From NCBI GenBank assembly GCA_011032825.1, contig JAADJZ010000028.1, positions 186,001-250,000 on the forward strand: a stretch of DNA of 64,000 bases, read 5' to 3'. This DNA comes from Massariosphaeria phaeospora (Eukaryota; Ascomycota; Dothideomycetes; Pleosporales). Positions within the stretch are counted from its first letter, which is position 1. The number at the start of each line of letters is the position of its first letter. The notes under the pieces are model-generated. The model worked only from the letters and a program-made list of their open reading frames with translations, made no database searches and was not told the DNA's origin. The position numbers were made by a program, and so were the translations under genes. This document shows positions 22,100 through 33,395 of the stretch, in pieces.

Positions 22100-22925
22100 A
22101 TGTCCAAACCCTCGCCAACCACAACGCCGTCTCTCAAAGACAAGTACGAGCTCTCCATCCCCAAAGGCCCCAAAATCCGAGGCATATTCACGGCGCAACG
22201 ACCCGCATACTTTCTGGTAGACTTATTATGGGTCGCATTGATGTTCGTCGCCGCGCTGGTGCAGGCGGGGTCACAGGTTCAGACGCGTCGCAGCACGTTT
22301 CACTTGTCTATCAGCAACATCGTCGACGGCAGTGATGAGAAGCTTGATTTTAACATCTTGAGCGCGGAGTTTATCGTGAAATGGCTGAGTGAGAACCCGG
22401 ATTTGGTACAGAAATCCATTGATGCGGAGAACAAGGTGAGTGAAGGTTTGAGAGGTGAGTTGGAAGGACAAGGCGTACCCAGCTAACGCTCTACAGCGCA
22501 TCAATTACCTCGGCCCACTCTTCGATAAACTTCCCAAGTCCTTCGCAAACCCGTCCCGCTCGACATGCCTGGTATCCCTATTCATTTGTCTCTATTTCTT
22601 GTATCGCTTCGCATTCCTGCATCGGCAATGGCGGTACAATTGGGTGACAATCTTCGTTCCGTACCTCGTGTTCCTCTTCTGCGCCGCGAAAGACTCTATT
22701 GATATGTCCCTCGCATGGCATATATCCCTGTTCTGGTGTTATCCAGCGTTGGTCGGAGTTAGCATATTACTGCATAGGTTGCTTGGTGCGAGGGCTTGGA
22801 GACCACTTATGGTGATGCTAGATGTCAAGCCTATGCATATGAAGGAAGAGGGGCCGAGTGCGGATGCGGAGAGAGAGTTGAGCGAGGAACTGGGCCAAGG
22901 GAAGGCTTCCATGATGTGGTGGTAG
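22100..22925 (+). CDS. Four-TM membrane protein, two exons, unknown function
   Basis: Exons 22100-22435 and 22497-22925; the 61-nt intron has GTGAGT, GCTAACG and CTACAG and is phase 0; 254 aa. The ATG at 22100 lies in a TCACCATGT context after a pyrimidine-rich leader and is preferred over upstream in-frame sequence. Hydrophobic segments: YFLVDLLWVALMFVAALVQA (about 37-57), CLVSLFICLYFLYRFAFLH, VTIFVPYLVFLFCAA, and HISLFWCYPALVGVSILLH. Between the first and second is a soluble loop of about 70 residues (FNILSAEFIVKWLSENPDLV). The C-terminus is acidic and ends SMMWW. No family recognised and no catalytic motif; the topology suggests both ends face the same side. Confidence 0.75.
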
Positions 22926-23187
22926 TTTGTGTTCCTTGTTCTGTCTTTCGCGGCTCCCTTCTGGTATACTGCTGTATGCTTGTTAATTATTCTTGCCCAA
23001 CACCGAGAATTGAAGACAATATGAATTGCTCGGTGTCATAACTGACGCATTTGATGCTCGATGCAGGGGTTTGCACGATCGAAGCTAGGCCTAAATTAGC
23101 TTAGGCTACAGCTGATGTAATCACACTACTTGTATCGCCTCACTTCTCGCGTCGTGTTATCTACACTACAAACCTCACCCGCACATT

Positions 23188-24201
23188 ATGTCGACAACAA
23201 CGTTTACGTACTTGCCAGCGCTTCCTACGGAGCTGAGGATCATGATCTGGGAGCCAGCTATTGCCACCCACGTCGAAGACTTCGCCAACAGCATACCGGG
23301 CTCGGTCTACGACGTATGGGCCGAGGGCCGGCGACATGCGCAGATACCGTATGAATGGTCAAGACTGCCTCTTAAGCTGCGCGTTCGGGACCCCTATGAT
23401 GGACGCAAGATGCGCTTAGAAGAGAATGAGTTTGAGTCACTCGTCAACAGCTTTCCCATTTCAGCCGTCTCGCGCGAGGTGCGAAACCAAGTTGCCGAAT
23501 TCTGCCGCACCCTCGTACCGGACATAGAGTTTGAGTACACTACTGTTAGCAATTTGTTTTCTCTTGAGCCTCCTGCTCCCGAAGATGGCGAAGACCCAGT
23601 TGTGTTGCGGAACGTGCATTGCCTCCCCGGCGCAGAGACGCTGGAGCATGTCTTCGCTAAGCCGACAAGCCTGACTGTGTGTGGAGGACGAGACCAGTTC
23701 AAGTCGCCAGAGCATTTTGTTAGCATGATCAACCGCTTCTTTGGCGACAGAGTTGAGCGACTGAGCTTGGAATCCTGGGCTGGTCACCACCTGCCAGATC
23801 CCCAGAAGCGACCCTATTGGGCCAGTTCTGTGGAGGCGGCGGTGGACATGTAAGCAATTGATTTGTTGACTTCTGTTCTACGCTAATACCGTTGCCCTAG
23901 CGAACCTACCTTTATCATTGATGCGAAACACGACCCGTCCATGATATTCTTGACGCCAGATCGGAAACTGCACGTGGTACGGCAGACATGGGAGGACAGA
24001 AGGTATGCGATAACGAGAATCGCCAGGCATCTCCTCGAGTTTTACGACATTCTAGACGCCTCTGTAACGACGTTGCCACGGCTAAAACACATCGACCTAA
24101 AACTTGACGTGCAAGTATGGGACTCGGAATGGACATACATCAAGTCCAGCTGTAAAGATGGCGTTCTTAGTGTCAACATAAAGGAAGTTGCAATATTCTA
24201 G
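23188..24201 (+). CDS. F-box/2EXR-like protein, two exons
   Basis: Exons 23188-23849 and 23901-24201; the 51-nt intron (GTAAGC..CCCTAG, branch CTAATAC) falls inside an Ile codon; 320 aa. Residues 8-18, LPALPTELRIMIWE, are the short N-terminal motif of fungal 2EXR/F-box-like proteins, usually followed by a divergent body; SREVRNQVAEFCR and LTVCGGRDQF fit that type. Further on, RRYAITRIARHLLEFY and LPRLKHIDLKLDV recall the closing helices of these proteins. Such proteins are often lineage-specific and their roles are mostly unknown; an adaptor role in ubiquitin ligases is possible only for true F-boxes and is not shown here. The N-terminal motif is loosely similar to PREVRDLVY of the array at 36-42 kb, but the bodies differ. 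Confidence 0.72.
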
Positions 24202-24823
24202 TAGCAGGCTAAGTGGGGCTCTGGGTAACTTCAGCCTAACAAGCTAGGTTTTCCGATTGCGCTGTTATAGTTTAGAGGTCTCTAATACCTCCCGTATTCT
24301 ACATGAATTTTTGGGCTTCATTCGCAGATAGTTCCAACAATGGAAGGTGCAACGAGGACCTTTGGTTAGCGAATCATGACGACATCGGGCCGAACTCCTC
24401 AAGCTCCTGGGATACACGAGTCCTCGATCGTCAGAATCCTTGAATTAACATATATCCACTTCTCCGCAGTGGCGTCCTCAAATTCCGTTGAGCACGAGGA
24501 GCTGCGGGGTAGTCTAGGAAGGTGTGCCGGGGATACAAGCAAAATAATTGGTCAGCGCCCCACCAATGCTCGACTACAGCAAGTTTGCCGAGTAGTTCAC
24601 GGCTTCCATGGTTGCATTCGGATATGTCACAAGCCCCGCCGGGCCGTTCGAAGGTTACCATGTGGTACAGAGGACGTCGATATCGACAGTATAAACATGC
24701 GTAGTCTCCCACAATAGTTGGCCGTGAGACTGTCTCCTTCACTTGCCATAACTGTCACACGTGCTTCCAACATACACACGACTACTTCGAACCCTATCGC
24801 ACGCCGGCAGAAACATTCCAATC
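24202..24823. other. Intergenic, no gene recognised
   Basis: Leader region of the flavin monooxygenase gene. Short frames on both strands are not protein-like. Confidence 0.3.
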
Positions 24824-26701
24824 ATGGGTGGCGACTGGAACAGTTCAGTTGCTTCAAGCCAACGAGTGGAGGCTGGTTCCGTCAATATTCCGCTAGGTGA
24901 ATTACCTGCGACTTCGACTTCGGAGAATGTGGACGCCAGCAAAGTTGCTGAAGAGATCGTCTCCAAGCTGAATGACAACCTGTCAAGGAAAGATTATACT
25001 TCGATCGCGAATCTATTTCTCGAGGAAAAAAGTTACTGGCGAGACCACCTTGCTTTGACTTGGGAACTGCGCACGTTGAAGGGCAGGAAGAATGTCCAGA
25101 AATACCTTGAATCTAGTTCAACGCCACCTACAAAGATTGAGGTCGACGCGGGATCGAAGTACAAGGCACCACATTTCGAATCCATTGATGCGTGGGGCGA
25201 TGTTAAGGGTATTCAGTATTTTATCACATTTGAGACTGACGTCGGCCGTGGTAGAGGTGTGGTGAGGCTGGCTGAGGAGAATAGCGAGTGGAAAATCTTC
25301 ACTCTGTCAACGCTCCTGGAGGAATTGAAAGGGTTCGAGGAGCCCTCCGGGAAGAGGAGAACCAAGGGAGTAGAACATGGCGGAAACCCCGAACGAAAGA
25401 ATTGGAAGGAGAGAAGGGACGCTGAAACCGAGTTCAAAGACTCCGATCCCACGGTTTTGATCATCGGTTCGGGCCAAGGTGGCCTCACAGTCGCGGCTCG
25501 ACTGAAGATGCTCGGCATACCTTCGCTCATGGTCGATAACAACGAGCGGGTAGGTGACAATTGGCGAAAACGATATCACCAGCTTGTTCTCCACGATGCA
25601 GTATGGTACGACCACATGCCGTACGTCCCCTTTCCGCCCCACTGGCCCGTCTTCACGCCCAAGGACAAGCTCGCCGACTTCTTCGAATCCTACGTCAAGC
25701 TCCTGGAACTCAATGTCTGGACCTCCACGACGCTAACGTCCACCGCCTGGGACGAAAGCAAGAAGCAATGGACCGTTACCCTCGAGCGCCGGGATCCCGA
25801 TGGAACCGCGCAATCGCGCACGTTACACCCAAAGCACATGGTCCAAGCGACCGGCCACTCCGGCAAGAAGAACTTCCCCAACATCGAAGGCATGGACTCC
25901 TTCCGCGGCGACCGCCTCTGCCACTCGTCCGAATTCCCCGGCGCAACCCCGAAATCCAGCGGCAAAAAAGCCATCGTAGTCGGCTGCTGCAACTCCGGCC
26001 ATGACATCGCACAAGACTACTTCGAAAAAGGGTACCACACGACCATCGTGCAGCGCAGCACCACGTGCGTCATCTCCTCGGAAGCCATCACCGACATCGG
26101 CAACAAGGACCTCTACGACGAAAACGGCCCGCCCGTCGAGGACGCGGACCTCTTCTTCTGGGGTCTCCCCAGCGAGCTCCTCAAAGCCCAGCAAGTCAAA
26201 CTGACCAAGAAGCAAAACGCGCACGACCGCGAGCTGCTCGCCGGCCTTACCGCCGCGGGCTTCGCGCTCGACCAGGGCCCCGACGACGCTGGCCTCATGA
26301 TCAAGTACTACCAGCGCGGCGGCGGCTACTACATCGACGTCGGGGCCTCGCGCCTCATCGTCGATGGCCACATCCGCATCAAGCAAGGACAGGAGATCGC
26401 AGCCGTGTTGCCGCACGGGCTCGAGTTCGCTGACGGGTCGCAGCTCGAGGCCGATGAGATTGTGTTTGCGACGGGGTACCAGAATATGCGGACGCAGGCG
26501 CGCGAGATCTTTGGGGATGCGGTGGCGGAGCGCGTGGGCGATGTGTGGGGGTATAATGAGGAGGGCGAGTTTCGCGGTATGTGGCAGAAGAGTGGGCATC
26601 CCGGGTTGTGGTTTATGGGCGGGAATTTGGCGGCTGCGAGGTATTATTCGAGGGTGTTGGCGCTGCAGATTAAGGGGTTGGAGGAGGGGATTTTGGGGTA
26701 G
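24824..26701 (+). CDS. Flavin-dependent monooxygenase (FMO/YUCCA-like) with N-terminal NTF2/SnoaL-like region
   Basis: Single exon, 625 aa from the ATG at 24824 (A at -3, G at +4); an upstream in-frame ATG at 24761 has no similar support. Residues about 35-165 look like an NTF2/SnoaL-type fold (DYTSIANLFLEEKSYWRDHL, TLKGRKNVQKYLES, FITFETDVGRGRGVVRL). The flavoprotein part has VLIIGSGQGGLTVAARL (FAD dinucleotide motif, 215-220), GDNWRKRYHQLVLHD, AIVVGCCNSGHDIAQDY (NADPH motif, 387-392) and VFATGYQN near the C-terminus, as in class B monooxygenases. It probably oxidises a small organic substrate in the cytosol using NAD(P)H and O2; the substrate cannot be read from sequence. The second half is strongly GC-rich at third positions. 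Confidence 0.85.
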   Translation: MGGDWNSSVASSQRVEAGSVNIPLGELPATSTSENVDASKVAEEIVSKLNDNLSRKDYTSIANLFLEEKSYWRDHLALTWELRTLKGRKNVQKYLESSSTPPTKIEVDAGSKYKAPHFESIDAWGDVKGIQYFITFETDVGRGRGVVRLAEENSEWKIFTLSTLLEELKGFEEPSGKRRTKGVEHGGNPERKNWKERRDAETEFKDSDPTVLIIGSGQGGLTVAARLKMLGIPSLMVDNNERVGDNWRKRYHQLVLHDAVWYDHMPYVPFPPHWPVFTPKDKLADFFESYVKLLELNVWTSTTLTSTAWDESKKQWTVTLERRDPDGTAQSRTLHPKHMVQATGHSGKKNFPNIEGMDSFRGDRLCHSSEFPGATPKSSGKKAIVVGCCNSGHDIAQDYFEKGYHTTIVQRSTTCVISSEAITDIGNKDLYDENGPPVEDADLFFWGLPSELLKAQQVKLTKKQNAHDRELLAGLTAAGFALDQGPDDAGLMIKYYQRGGGYYIDVGASRLIVDGHIRIKQGQEIAAVLPHGLEFADGSQLEADEIVFATGYQNMRTQAREIFGDAVAERVGDVWGYNEEGEFRGMWQKSGHPGLWFMGGNLAAARYYSRVLALQIKGLEEGILG

Positions 26702-27397
26702 GTGGAGAGAAGATGGAGGGACTGTGGATATCGTGGGGGAAAGTGCGTAGATATATATGACTGGACTCTTGGTAGGCAGAGGAATTTGTTCATTCTTTAC
26801 TTGATCACTTCATCAACGTTAATTTACTTGCGACTCACTCACCCACTTCCAGTCAGCTTTCTCGCGTCTCGTCCGCTCGAAAGCTTCTCTCAAGCTGTCT
26901 AGTCTTCGTATGTTCAGCATCAACAGCACGCGTAGATACCCGGCTCTGCGCGCTTCCATCGCACTGACAACTATAGTGCAGGACAGCTACTGCGCAGTTC
27001 GACCACTTGCACCCCATCTCCCGAATCTTCGACGATGCACGCAGAAATCAATATGGCCAAGAGGAAGAAGCTGGGCTCAGCGCTGTGCTTCCCGATCCCT
27101 CATGTTTCCTCCTTCTCATCTTCTCACTTCTCAGATATTCGCCCTGATACCCACTCCCCAAGCCAAAATCCTTGTCGGCGGCATGGATCTCGATATCACA
27201 CCCATGGGTTTTCCAGAGATGTAGTGTCGAGGGCTCGTCGGCGCAAAGGTTTCCTGCTATAGGTATTATAGTCATGGGGGTGGTTTGCTGAACCAAGTGG
27301 TTTGAGGATACATTGTGATTGCTTCCTTCCAGTAGAAGATGTGACCAAGGTAGATATGAACGCAGCAACAACTTCCCACCTCCTGCAGCCCTAGCCT
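26702..27397. other. Intergenic between convergent genes
   Basis: 3' flanks of the monooxygenase (plus) and kinase (minus) genes. A plus-strand frame at 26910-27224 is not convincing. Confidence 0.3.
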
Positions 27398-28687
27398 TTA
27401 CGGTTCGGCACACGTACACCGAATCCCGTACCAATCGCTAATCCTTGATTTTACCAGTTGGGCGGATGGGCGTTCTTTTCGAGCTTTCTTGACCATATCG
27501 CGAACTACCTCAACCAGAAAGAATCCACGATTGAATTCTGTCATAGACATGATGAATGCAACGGTACTGTCCAGCATATGCGCGTAAGGAAGGCCGGCTC
27601 GTCCATCGAGTTCGGCTAAACATGCATGGAATTTCTCAACAGAGTACCCCGCTCTCACTACTAGCATCTCTATAAATACGCAGCCGAGGGAGAAGATATC
27701 GCTTCCTGTGCCGTGTCGTTGGTAGGTATCATCTACATCGAGTCTATCGAGAACTTCGGAAGCACTATACATGGCCGATGTGCGAGCAGGGTTCTCCGTC
27801 GAGGTGGTGTTGAGTGGGTTGAACCGAGCGGATGAACTGAAGTCGGTGAAGAAGATTTTGCCGGTTGCGTGGCAGATGATATTCGAGGGTTTGATGTCTT
27901 GGTGGCGAATTCCTTGACTGTGAATATATGCAAGTGCGGAGATCAAACAAGCGGGCCATTGCACAAGCCAGGTTTTCCTCTCTTGCTTATTCGACTGGTC
28001 CTCAGGATATTCGTTCAGAAAAGCAGACAGGTCCTTTTGGGCGACGGGCCACATCAAAAGCGAGAAGGAAGGTACGCCGGTCTTAGGCGTGGTTTCGTAA
28101 GTCCCGATGATGTGGATGATGTGTGTGTGAACTAGATCTTCCACGATCTTGGCTTCGGCCTGGACTATGGCAAGACGTTGAACGCGGCGATGATGTGGTA
28201 GTAGCACGCGCTTTCGCACGAAACTGATTCCGTTTACTCCGGGAATCTCGACTTCCTCTACCAGACCGAGAGAGCCGTGGCCGAGGGTTGCAACGACCGC
28301 CAATGACCTTTCTATAGCTGTTCCTGATGAATTCGATATGGTGTCCCATCCGGTGCGGCCTGCTAGTTCCGATCGTAATCGTTGCGGACGATCAGAGATG
28401 GGGTTGAGGAAGCCGCCGCGGGGTTCCCAGTCGCCTGGTGGATCGGATGGACCCTCTTCTTGAGGTGGGAAGAAACCTTGCGTAGACGTCTCCCGAGACA
28501 TCCCTGCCGAGAGCGACGCAAGCATCAACAAGGCATCTGCATCTTCGTTCGGAATAACTTTAGGTGGTTCTAGCTGTGGTGGAGACCTCTCGAGTACAAC
28601 GGCAGCGTCTATCATGCTATCAAGGTTGGAACCCCAGATTGCTTCGTATCGATCCGGGCCAATAAATGGGCCAAAGTCGCCTGGCAT
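27398..28687 (-). CDS. Divergent serine/threonine protein kinase
   Basis: Single exon, 429 aa. The first 125 residues are acidic/Pro-rich and probably disordered. The kinase domain runs from about 128 to 420: glycine loop GHGSLG (136-141), candidate ATP-binding Lys159 in SFVRKRVLL, catalytic loop HQDIKPSN (Asp264, Lys266, Asn269) in place of HRD, metal-binding Asp282 in TDFS in place of DFG, and SDIFSLGCVFIEML for helix F (Asp330). All residues needed for phosphotransfer seem present, so it may be active despite the HQD and DFS variants. The type resembles a large Pezizomycotina kinase group with HxDIKPxN loops. There is no transmembrane or accessory domain. Substrate unknown. Confidence 0.82.
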   Translation of the reverse strand: MPGDFGPFIGPDRYEAIWGSNLDSMIDAAVVLERSPPQLEPPKVIPNEDADALLMLASLSAGMSRETSTQGFFPPQEEGPSDPPGDWEPRGGFLNPISDRPQRLRSELAGRTGWDTISNSSGTAIERSLAVVATLGHGSLGLVEEVEIPGVNGISFVRKRVLLPHHRRVQRLAIVQAEAKIVEDLVHTHIIHIIGTYETTPKTGVPSFSLLMWPVAQKDLSAFLNEYPEDQSNKQERKTWLVQWPACLISALAYIHSQGIRHQDIKPSNIICHATGKIFFTDFSSSARFNPLNTTSTENPARTSAMYSASEVLDRLDVDDTYQRHGTGSDIFSLGCVFIEMLVVRAGYSVEKFHACLAELDGRAGLPYAHMLDSTVAFIMSMTEFNRGFFLVEVVRDMVKKARKERPSAQLVKSRISDWYGIRCTCAEP

Positions 28688-29506
28688 GCTTTCCGGGTGT
28701 CTCGCGATCCACGGATGGGCCCAAAAGCGTCAAGGCGCTGGATCAAACATTCAGTAAGGCTACCCCGGCGATGACGTGGCAGGCAACGAGGGGTTTTTGC
28801 TTTTTGTGCGCGACGAGGCTGGAGGTGAGATGCCGTTGCGTCGCGGGGAAGGCTCGAGTGCAGATGCCACTAGACTCGAAGTAGCTAGCACGTCCAACAC
28901 TATTCACCATCAGGCTGACTCATGGAAGTTTTTCCCTTACAGCTGTTTGGACGGCCATTCCATCTAACAGTCTCTTGATGATCCGTCCTTGTTGTCTCCT
29001 TGCTGCATCCGAGCGATGGAATGAAGCTCCCCTCGCTTTAAGCTTGCGAAAACTTCTCTGCATTCAAACGTGAGCAGCTTCACTCCAGCCATACAGGCGG
29101 CACATATCGTCCGAATACAACCAAATGGAGCTCATCATAGGAGCCGTGGGAGATTCTTCATGTCGCCTAATCGCTTCGGGGACACAGACAGCTTGTTGAA
29201 GTATACAATCCAAAGCCGCTTGAGTTATGTTGTAGCAAGTCGGGAGAAAGACAACTAGCATTGCGGAGACGACGACTCGGTCTACTACAAGCATTGGTTA
29301 GAAACAACCGGTAATGATCGTGTACACGCCGGTGCCGTTGGTAATGTCGCAAGGCAAGGACTGGAGCTAGATGTTAGCAAGCTTATTAGCCACACAGCGT
29401 CAGTGCCTTGGATAACAGCGAAATTCTTACCCGAGTATTGGGAACATATTAGGGACGCATATCGTAAGCATCGTGCGAAGAACACACCCACCCCCCTCCT
29501 CCCGCC
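28688..29506. other. Intergenic, no gene recognised
   Basis: Promoter side of the kinase gene and 3' flank of the 7-TM gene; nothing else supported. Confidence 0.3.
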
Positions 29507-31063
29507 TCAACCCTTCAGCCGATCCCAGCCCTTCTTCCTCTGCCCCACCAACCTAACCTCATCATCACTCTCCGTCCTCTCCACGCCCACACTCTTCACG
29601 CTCTCGCCCCCCTCCGTCACATCATCCAAGCTCTTACTCTTCACCTCGACCTGCTTCGCGCCGTCCCCCAAGTATCCCAAATCGCCAAACTCGGGATTCG
29701 GCTCGCTGCTCACGGTGATCTCCTCCGTCTTCTTGATCTGCTTGCCCGTCGGTGCGAAACTAACGATTTTCTCTCGCTCGTCGAGCCGGCTGTGGGCTTT
29801 TCGCCCTTTGGAAGAGAGGGCGAAGGTCGAGAGTTCGACGAGGGAGCTGCGGCGGCGGTGCACGGGGCGGGACGCCGAGTTGGTGGCGCCTGAGGAGGAG
29901 AGGTTGGAGGAGACGAACTCTTGGATGACGGCGATGTTGCCGGTGCGATGCGACGTGGAGATTGCGATGCGTTTGATGAGGTTGGCCATGGTCATTTCGA
30001 TGTTGAGTTTGACGAGGTAGGCGAGGGGGTGGAATTGGATGTAGCTGGTTGATGTTGGTTAGTAATGGGGGGGGGTCGGTGCGGTGGGGGTAGGCGGCTT
30101 ACACAAAGGAGTTCGGAATGGACATGGCTGCGATGATCATCACGTCCATAAGGAGTGATAGGACGATTATGCGTTGGTTGAATCGCAGGAGCTTGTTGTA
30201 CTTCTGAAGACCGTTGTTGATCAGGTTTGCTTTGACAACTTTGAGGAAGTACCAGTTCAGTGCGGCGTCGATGATTAGATATAGGACCTTCTCGACGCGA
30301 TCCCAGATGTCGTTGACAAGCTTGTAACTATGAAGAATTAGCCCTCCACAAAATTTAATATTACGAGCTCGAAGGTGGAAAATGTAAGAGCCAGGTGCCC
30401 AGAATATCGTTATGCGAGTAGAAGAAGTGGGGCGGGACGAAAATTAGAGGCAGGCTCCACGTACCTATTGCTGATCTGCAAGCGAGCTGGTATCCATATA
30501 GTGAACACGCTGATGTTGATTACCGTAACCATAGCAGCAGTTCCAATCATTATATGTTTCGACCGTCGCCGATCGGGCACGATGACTCGGATTCGGTTGA
30601 TGATAATCTGCAGGAGCAGCTGAACCTGAATACACCACCAAAACACTGCACCAGTTAGTTGACCCACTCTGTAGACTACCCAATAGCTAGGACCTACAGA
30701 TAGTAACATAGAATGCAAAACCTGTCATCAGATTAGGATGCATTCATTGCGGTCGGCAGTGTAAGGCAACTTACTAGGTCTGATGATCTTAAGCAGATGC
30801 AAGATGCATTCGAGGCCCATTGAGAATGACGCCAGAAGCTCCAGCCATATCAGCCAGACATACACACTCCTTAGCGGTGAACGTGATGCTCGGGTTTGGC
30901 GGTATCCAAGCCATATTGCGATGAAGACGTTGACGACTGTCAAAATCCAAACGATGGATGCTATGATTATGTCGGACAGGGTGATAGGTTCGTTCCTAAA
31001 AGTCGCGGGAACGAAGGGGCCCCAAGGTGTGAAGTTCTCGTCAAGCTGGAATTCTTTGTCCAT
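29507..31063 (-). CDS. Seven-TM integral membrane protein, five exons with a 24-nt microexon
   Basis: Minus-strand exons 31063-30775, 30721-30698, 30645-30465, 30327-30103 and 30044-29507; introns of 53, 52, 137 and 58 nt; 418 aa with all phases closed. The 24-nt second exon joins IRPS to FAFYVTI and then LFWWCIQVQ, restoring a continuous membrane helix; its intron has GTAGGT, CTAAC and GCAG. Membrane segments: IIIASIVWILTVVNVFIAIW, YVWLIWLELLASFSMGLEC, FAFYVTILFWWCIQVQ, IMIGTAAMVTVINISVFTIW, VLYLIIDAALNWYFL, IIVLSLLMDVMIIAAMSI, and a final weaker one near FHPLAYLVKLNI. The C-terminal 160 residues are hydrophilic, Ser/Glu-rich and probably cytosolic. The topology is GPCR-like, but membership of a named receptor class is not shown. 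Confidence 0.78.
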
Positions 31064-33395
31064 CGTACGTGAGGATGTCAGCTTTCAGACTGGCATGTGG
31101 TAGTCAAGAATAACTGTAGTTGTGCCCCTAGACCAGCGAAGGATACTTTGGGGATGCGAACTAGGAAATGCGGGGAGTTCTATCATTTTTAGGTACTAAG
31201 AAACGATGCTAGGCCTGTCAAATCGGGCGACGGAAGGCGGAAAGCTGGACGACGGGAGCTTGGAAAAAACAGGGGACAGCGATAAAAGACAAGCCGGTTT
31301 CCAGAAGTGCACCCAGCGCTATTAAGGTTCCAGCCTCTTACTTGGTAATCGGTCGACGACAGATCCTCACCGTTTCTGACTCTTTCAGGCACCGGAAAGC
31401 CGATGCGGCCCAATCACATTCCCAACATAAACCTTGTCTTCGGTTTCAGTGTTTCTCCCTACGGCACGGTTCTAGCGTCAACTTTTGCATGCAGTTGAAA
31501 ATGCTGACACCCTGATGTTTTGACTCGAAGCATCCCTTTTCAGTCTCAGCGAAGTGGCGAGTAGCGAGCGTAAATCATGATAGCGCACCTATCATGTGAT
31601 CAGTCAGTGAGGAGATCTGAGTTGCTTAGTAGGCGAATAGCTTGTTGCACTTGGGTGGTGAAACATACCTGATGATGCTTACATTCGCATTATCACTACG
31701 AGATATGGACAGCTGTGTAATAGTTTTTCGAGAGACCCGTAGGCCCTCGCGCGAGAGAAGTGGTGATATCCCTGACGGAGCCATGGCATCTCGTGGGAAG
31801 TACTCGGTACTCAGGCGGTTTTTGGAGTGCGGTCTTTGTGTGCGGCTGAGGCGTGCATTGGTGTGACTTGCAGATGTGCGCCATCTATGCCGCCGCCCGG
31901 TCCCCTTCAAATCTCAAAGTTTAAATTCGGCAAATTTATGTGCAAGACATGCAAGACCCCGATTCAAAACTCCCTAGGGCCGAGTTTTACCGAAAAGGCG
32001 GATAGTAGAAGGCTCTGGCCAGAAATCAAAGTTTTTGAGTAGCGACACATGGGCAACATGTTCTTCGCAGTTGCATAATCACGTATGTAAGGTGGTAATA
32101 AGGTGTCAAGAGTACAGGATGGCGCATAATGTTACAGGTGCCAGTCGCGTTTGACAGCTTCCTGGCCAAGGCGGCCTACGGGTCAGGTATCAGCGGACGA
32201 TCTCCAGGGAATAATTGAAGGACCCATCGATCTGAGCTGGAAAAGGGCCCGAATAGACTTAAAGTTCCAGGGTCGGCCGAATGAGGCGGGGACTCGAGTA
32301 AAGTCCAGTAAACATGAGTACCGTATAATCTGGTTCATATCGTCTCACTCGGACCTCTGGCACGGGGGTCATGTCCCGATGGCGCACGGTCAGGGTTTTG
32401 CCCTAAGATGCCTGCTAGCCATGCTGCAGTGCCTGCTAGCTATCCTGCAGAGACTGGAGGCGTCTAGAGGCGCATAAATAAGAGCATCTGAGTGGACAAC
32501 AAGAGCCTGTGCGTGATTCCCCCGATGACCCGCGGTGGCCATGCCAGAGGTCCGAGTGAGACGATACGAACCAAATTATACGGTAGCTACTAAAACAGGA
32601 AGGCTCCACGGTTCGTATAAGGCTGCAGAGCAGAGGTGATGTGATTCGGGATGCGATGAGGTGTGGTCGAGTCGAGCCGAGTCAGCGGGCAACGAATCCG
32701 TGCGCTAGACCCTCTGCAGCCCAAGCGTCTATAACTCTCGTAGCCTCCTTTGAACAGGGCCGAAATAGAGTTTATACGCTTGGTAAGAAGGATCCGTGTT
32801 GCAGGCGGGTGCAGCACTGCAGCTCCCCGTCGCCTCTGGCCTTATCGATGGATCTGGAGGCTTTTCGGGGTCTTCGGCGGCTGCAAACTGGAAGCAAAAT
32901 TCATCAGCGTAGGTACTTGCGATATTTCTTTATGTACTTAAGTATTACCCTAAGACAGGCATACACTGCAAGAGAGAACGTTGCAGACCTCGATCATTCT
33001 CTGCCGAAGACGTTCAGGCCAGAGGGGCGCATCCACTGGGTCAGACACGGTAGAGGGCCGCGGGAAAACTCCATGAGAGGTTGTTGAAGAGTAGAGACAA
33101 TGCTCCGCAGTCATCAAGAAGTCGGATGTCAATGGAGTCGCCGTGGCGTGGCGGAGGCAGCGCGGTGACAGTGACCTCGGGGAAGATGCTGCCACGTGCT
33201 CGCCAGCCCAGCCACTCTTGGCGCGGCTTCGTCATCGGCATCAGCATCAAACACGGCCCAAGCCACCGTCTCAAGCGCAACAACTTGCGATACTCGAAGC
33301 CGCAATTCACGCAAAACGAACCCGAATAAACCGTTGCATCTGTATTTGCATACGCCAACGATCCATACCTGCGTAGCCTCCGCTCCACCGTCCTC
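31064..33395. other. Gene-poor stretch of 2.3 kb
   Basis: No exon chain supported. A short direct repeat, TGCCTGCTAGC followed by an ATGCTGCAG/ATCCTGCAG variant, occurs twice at about 32409-32454. Frames at 31189-31413, 31626-31910 and 32641-33087 have no family resemblance. Confidence 0.3.
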
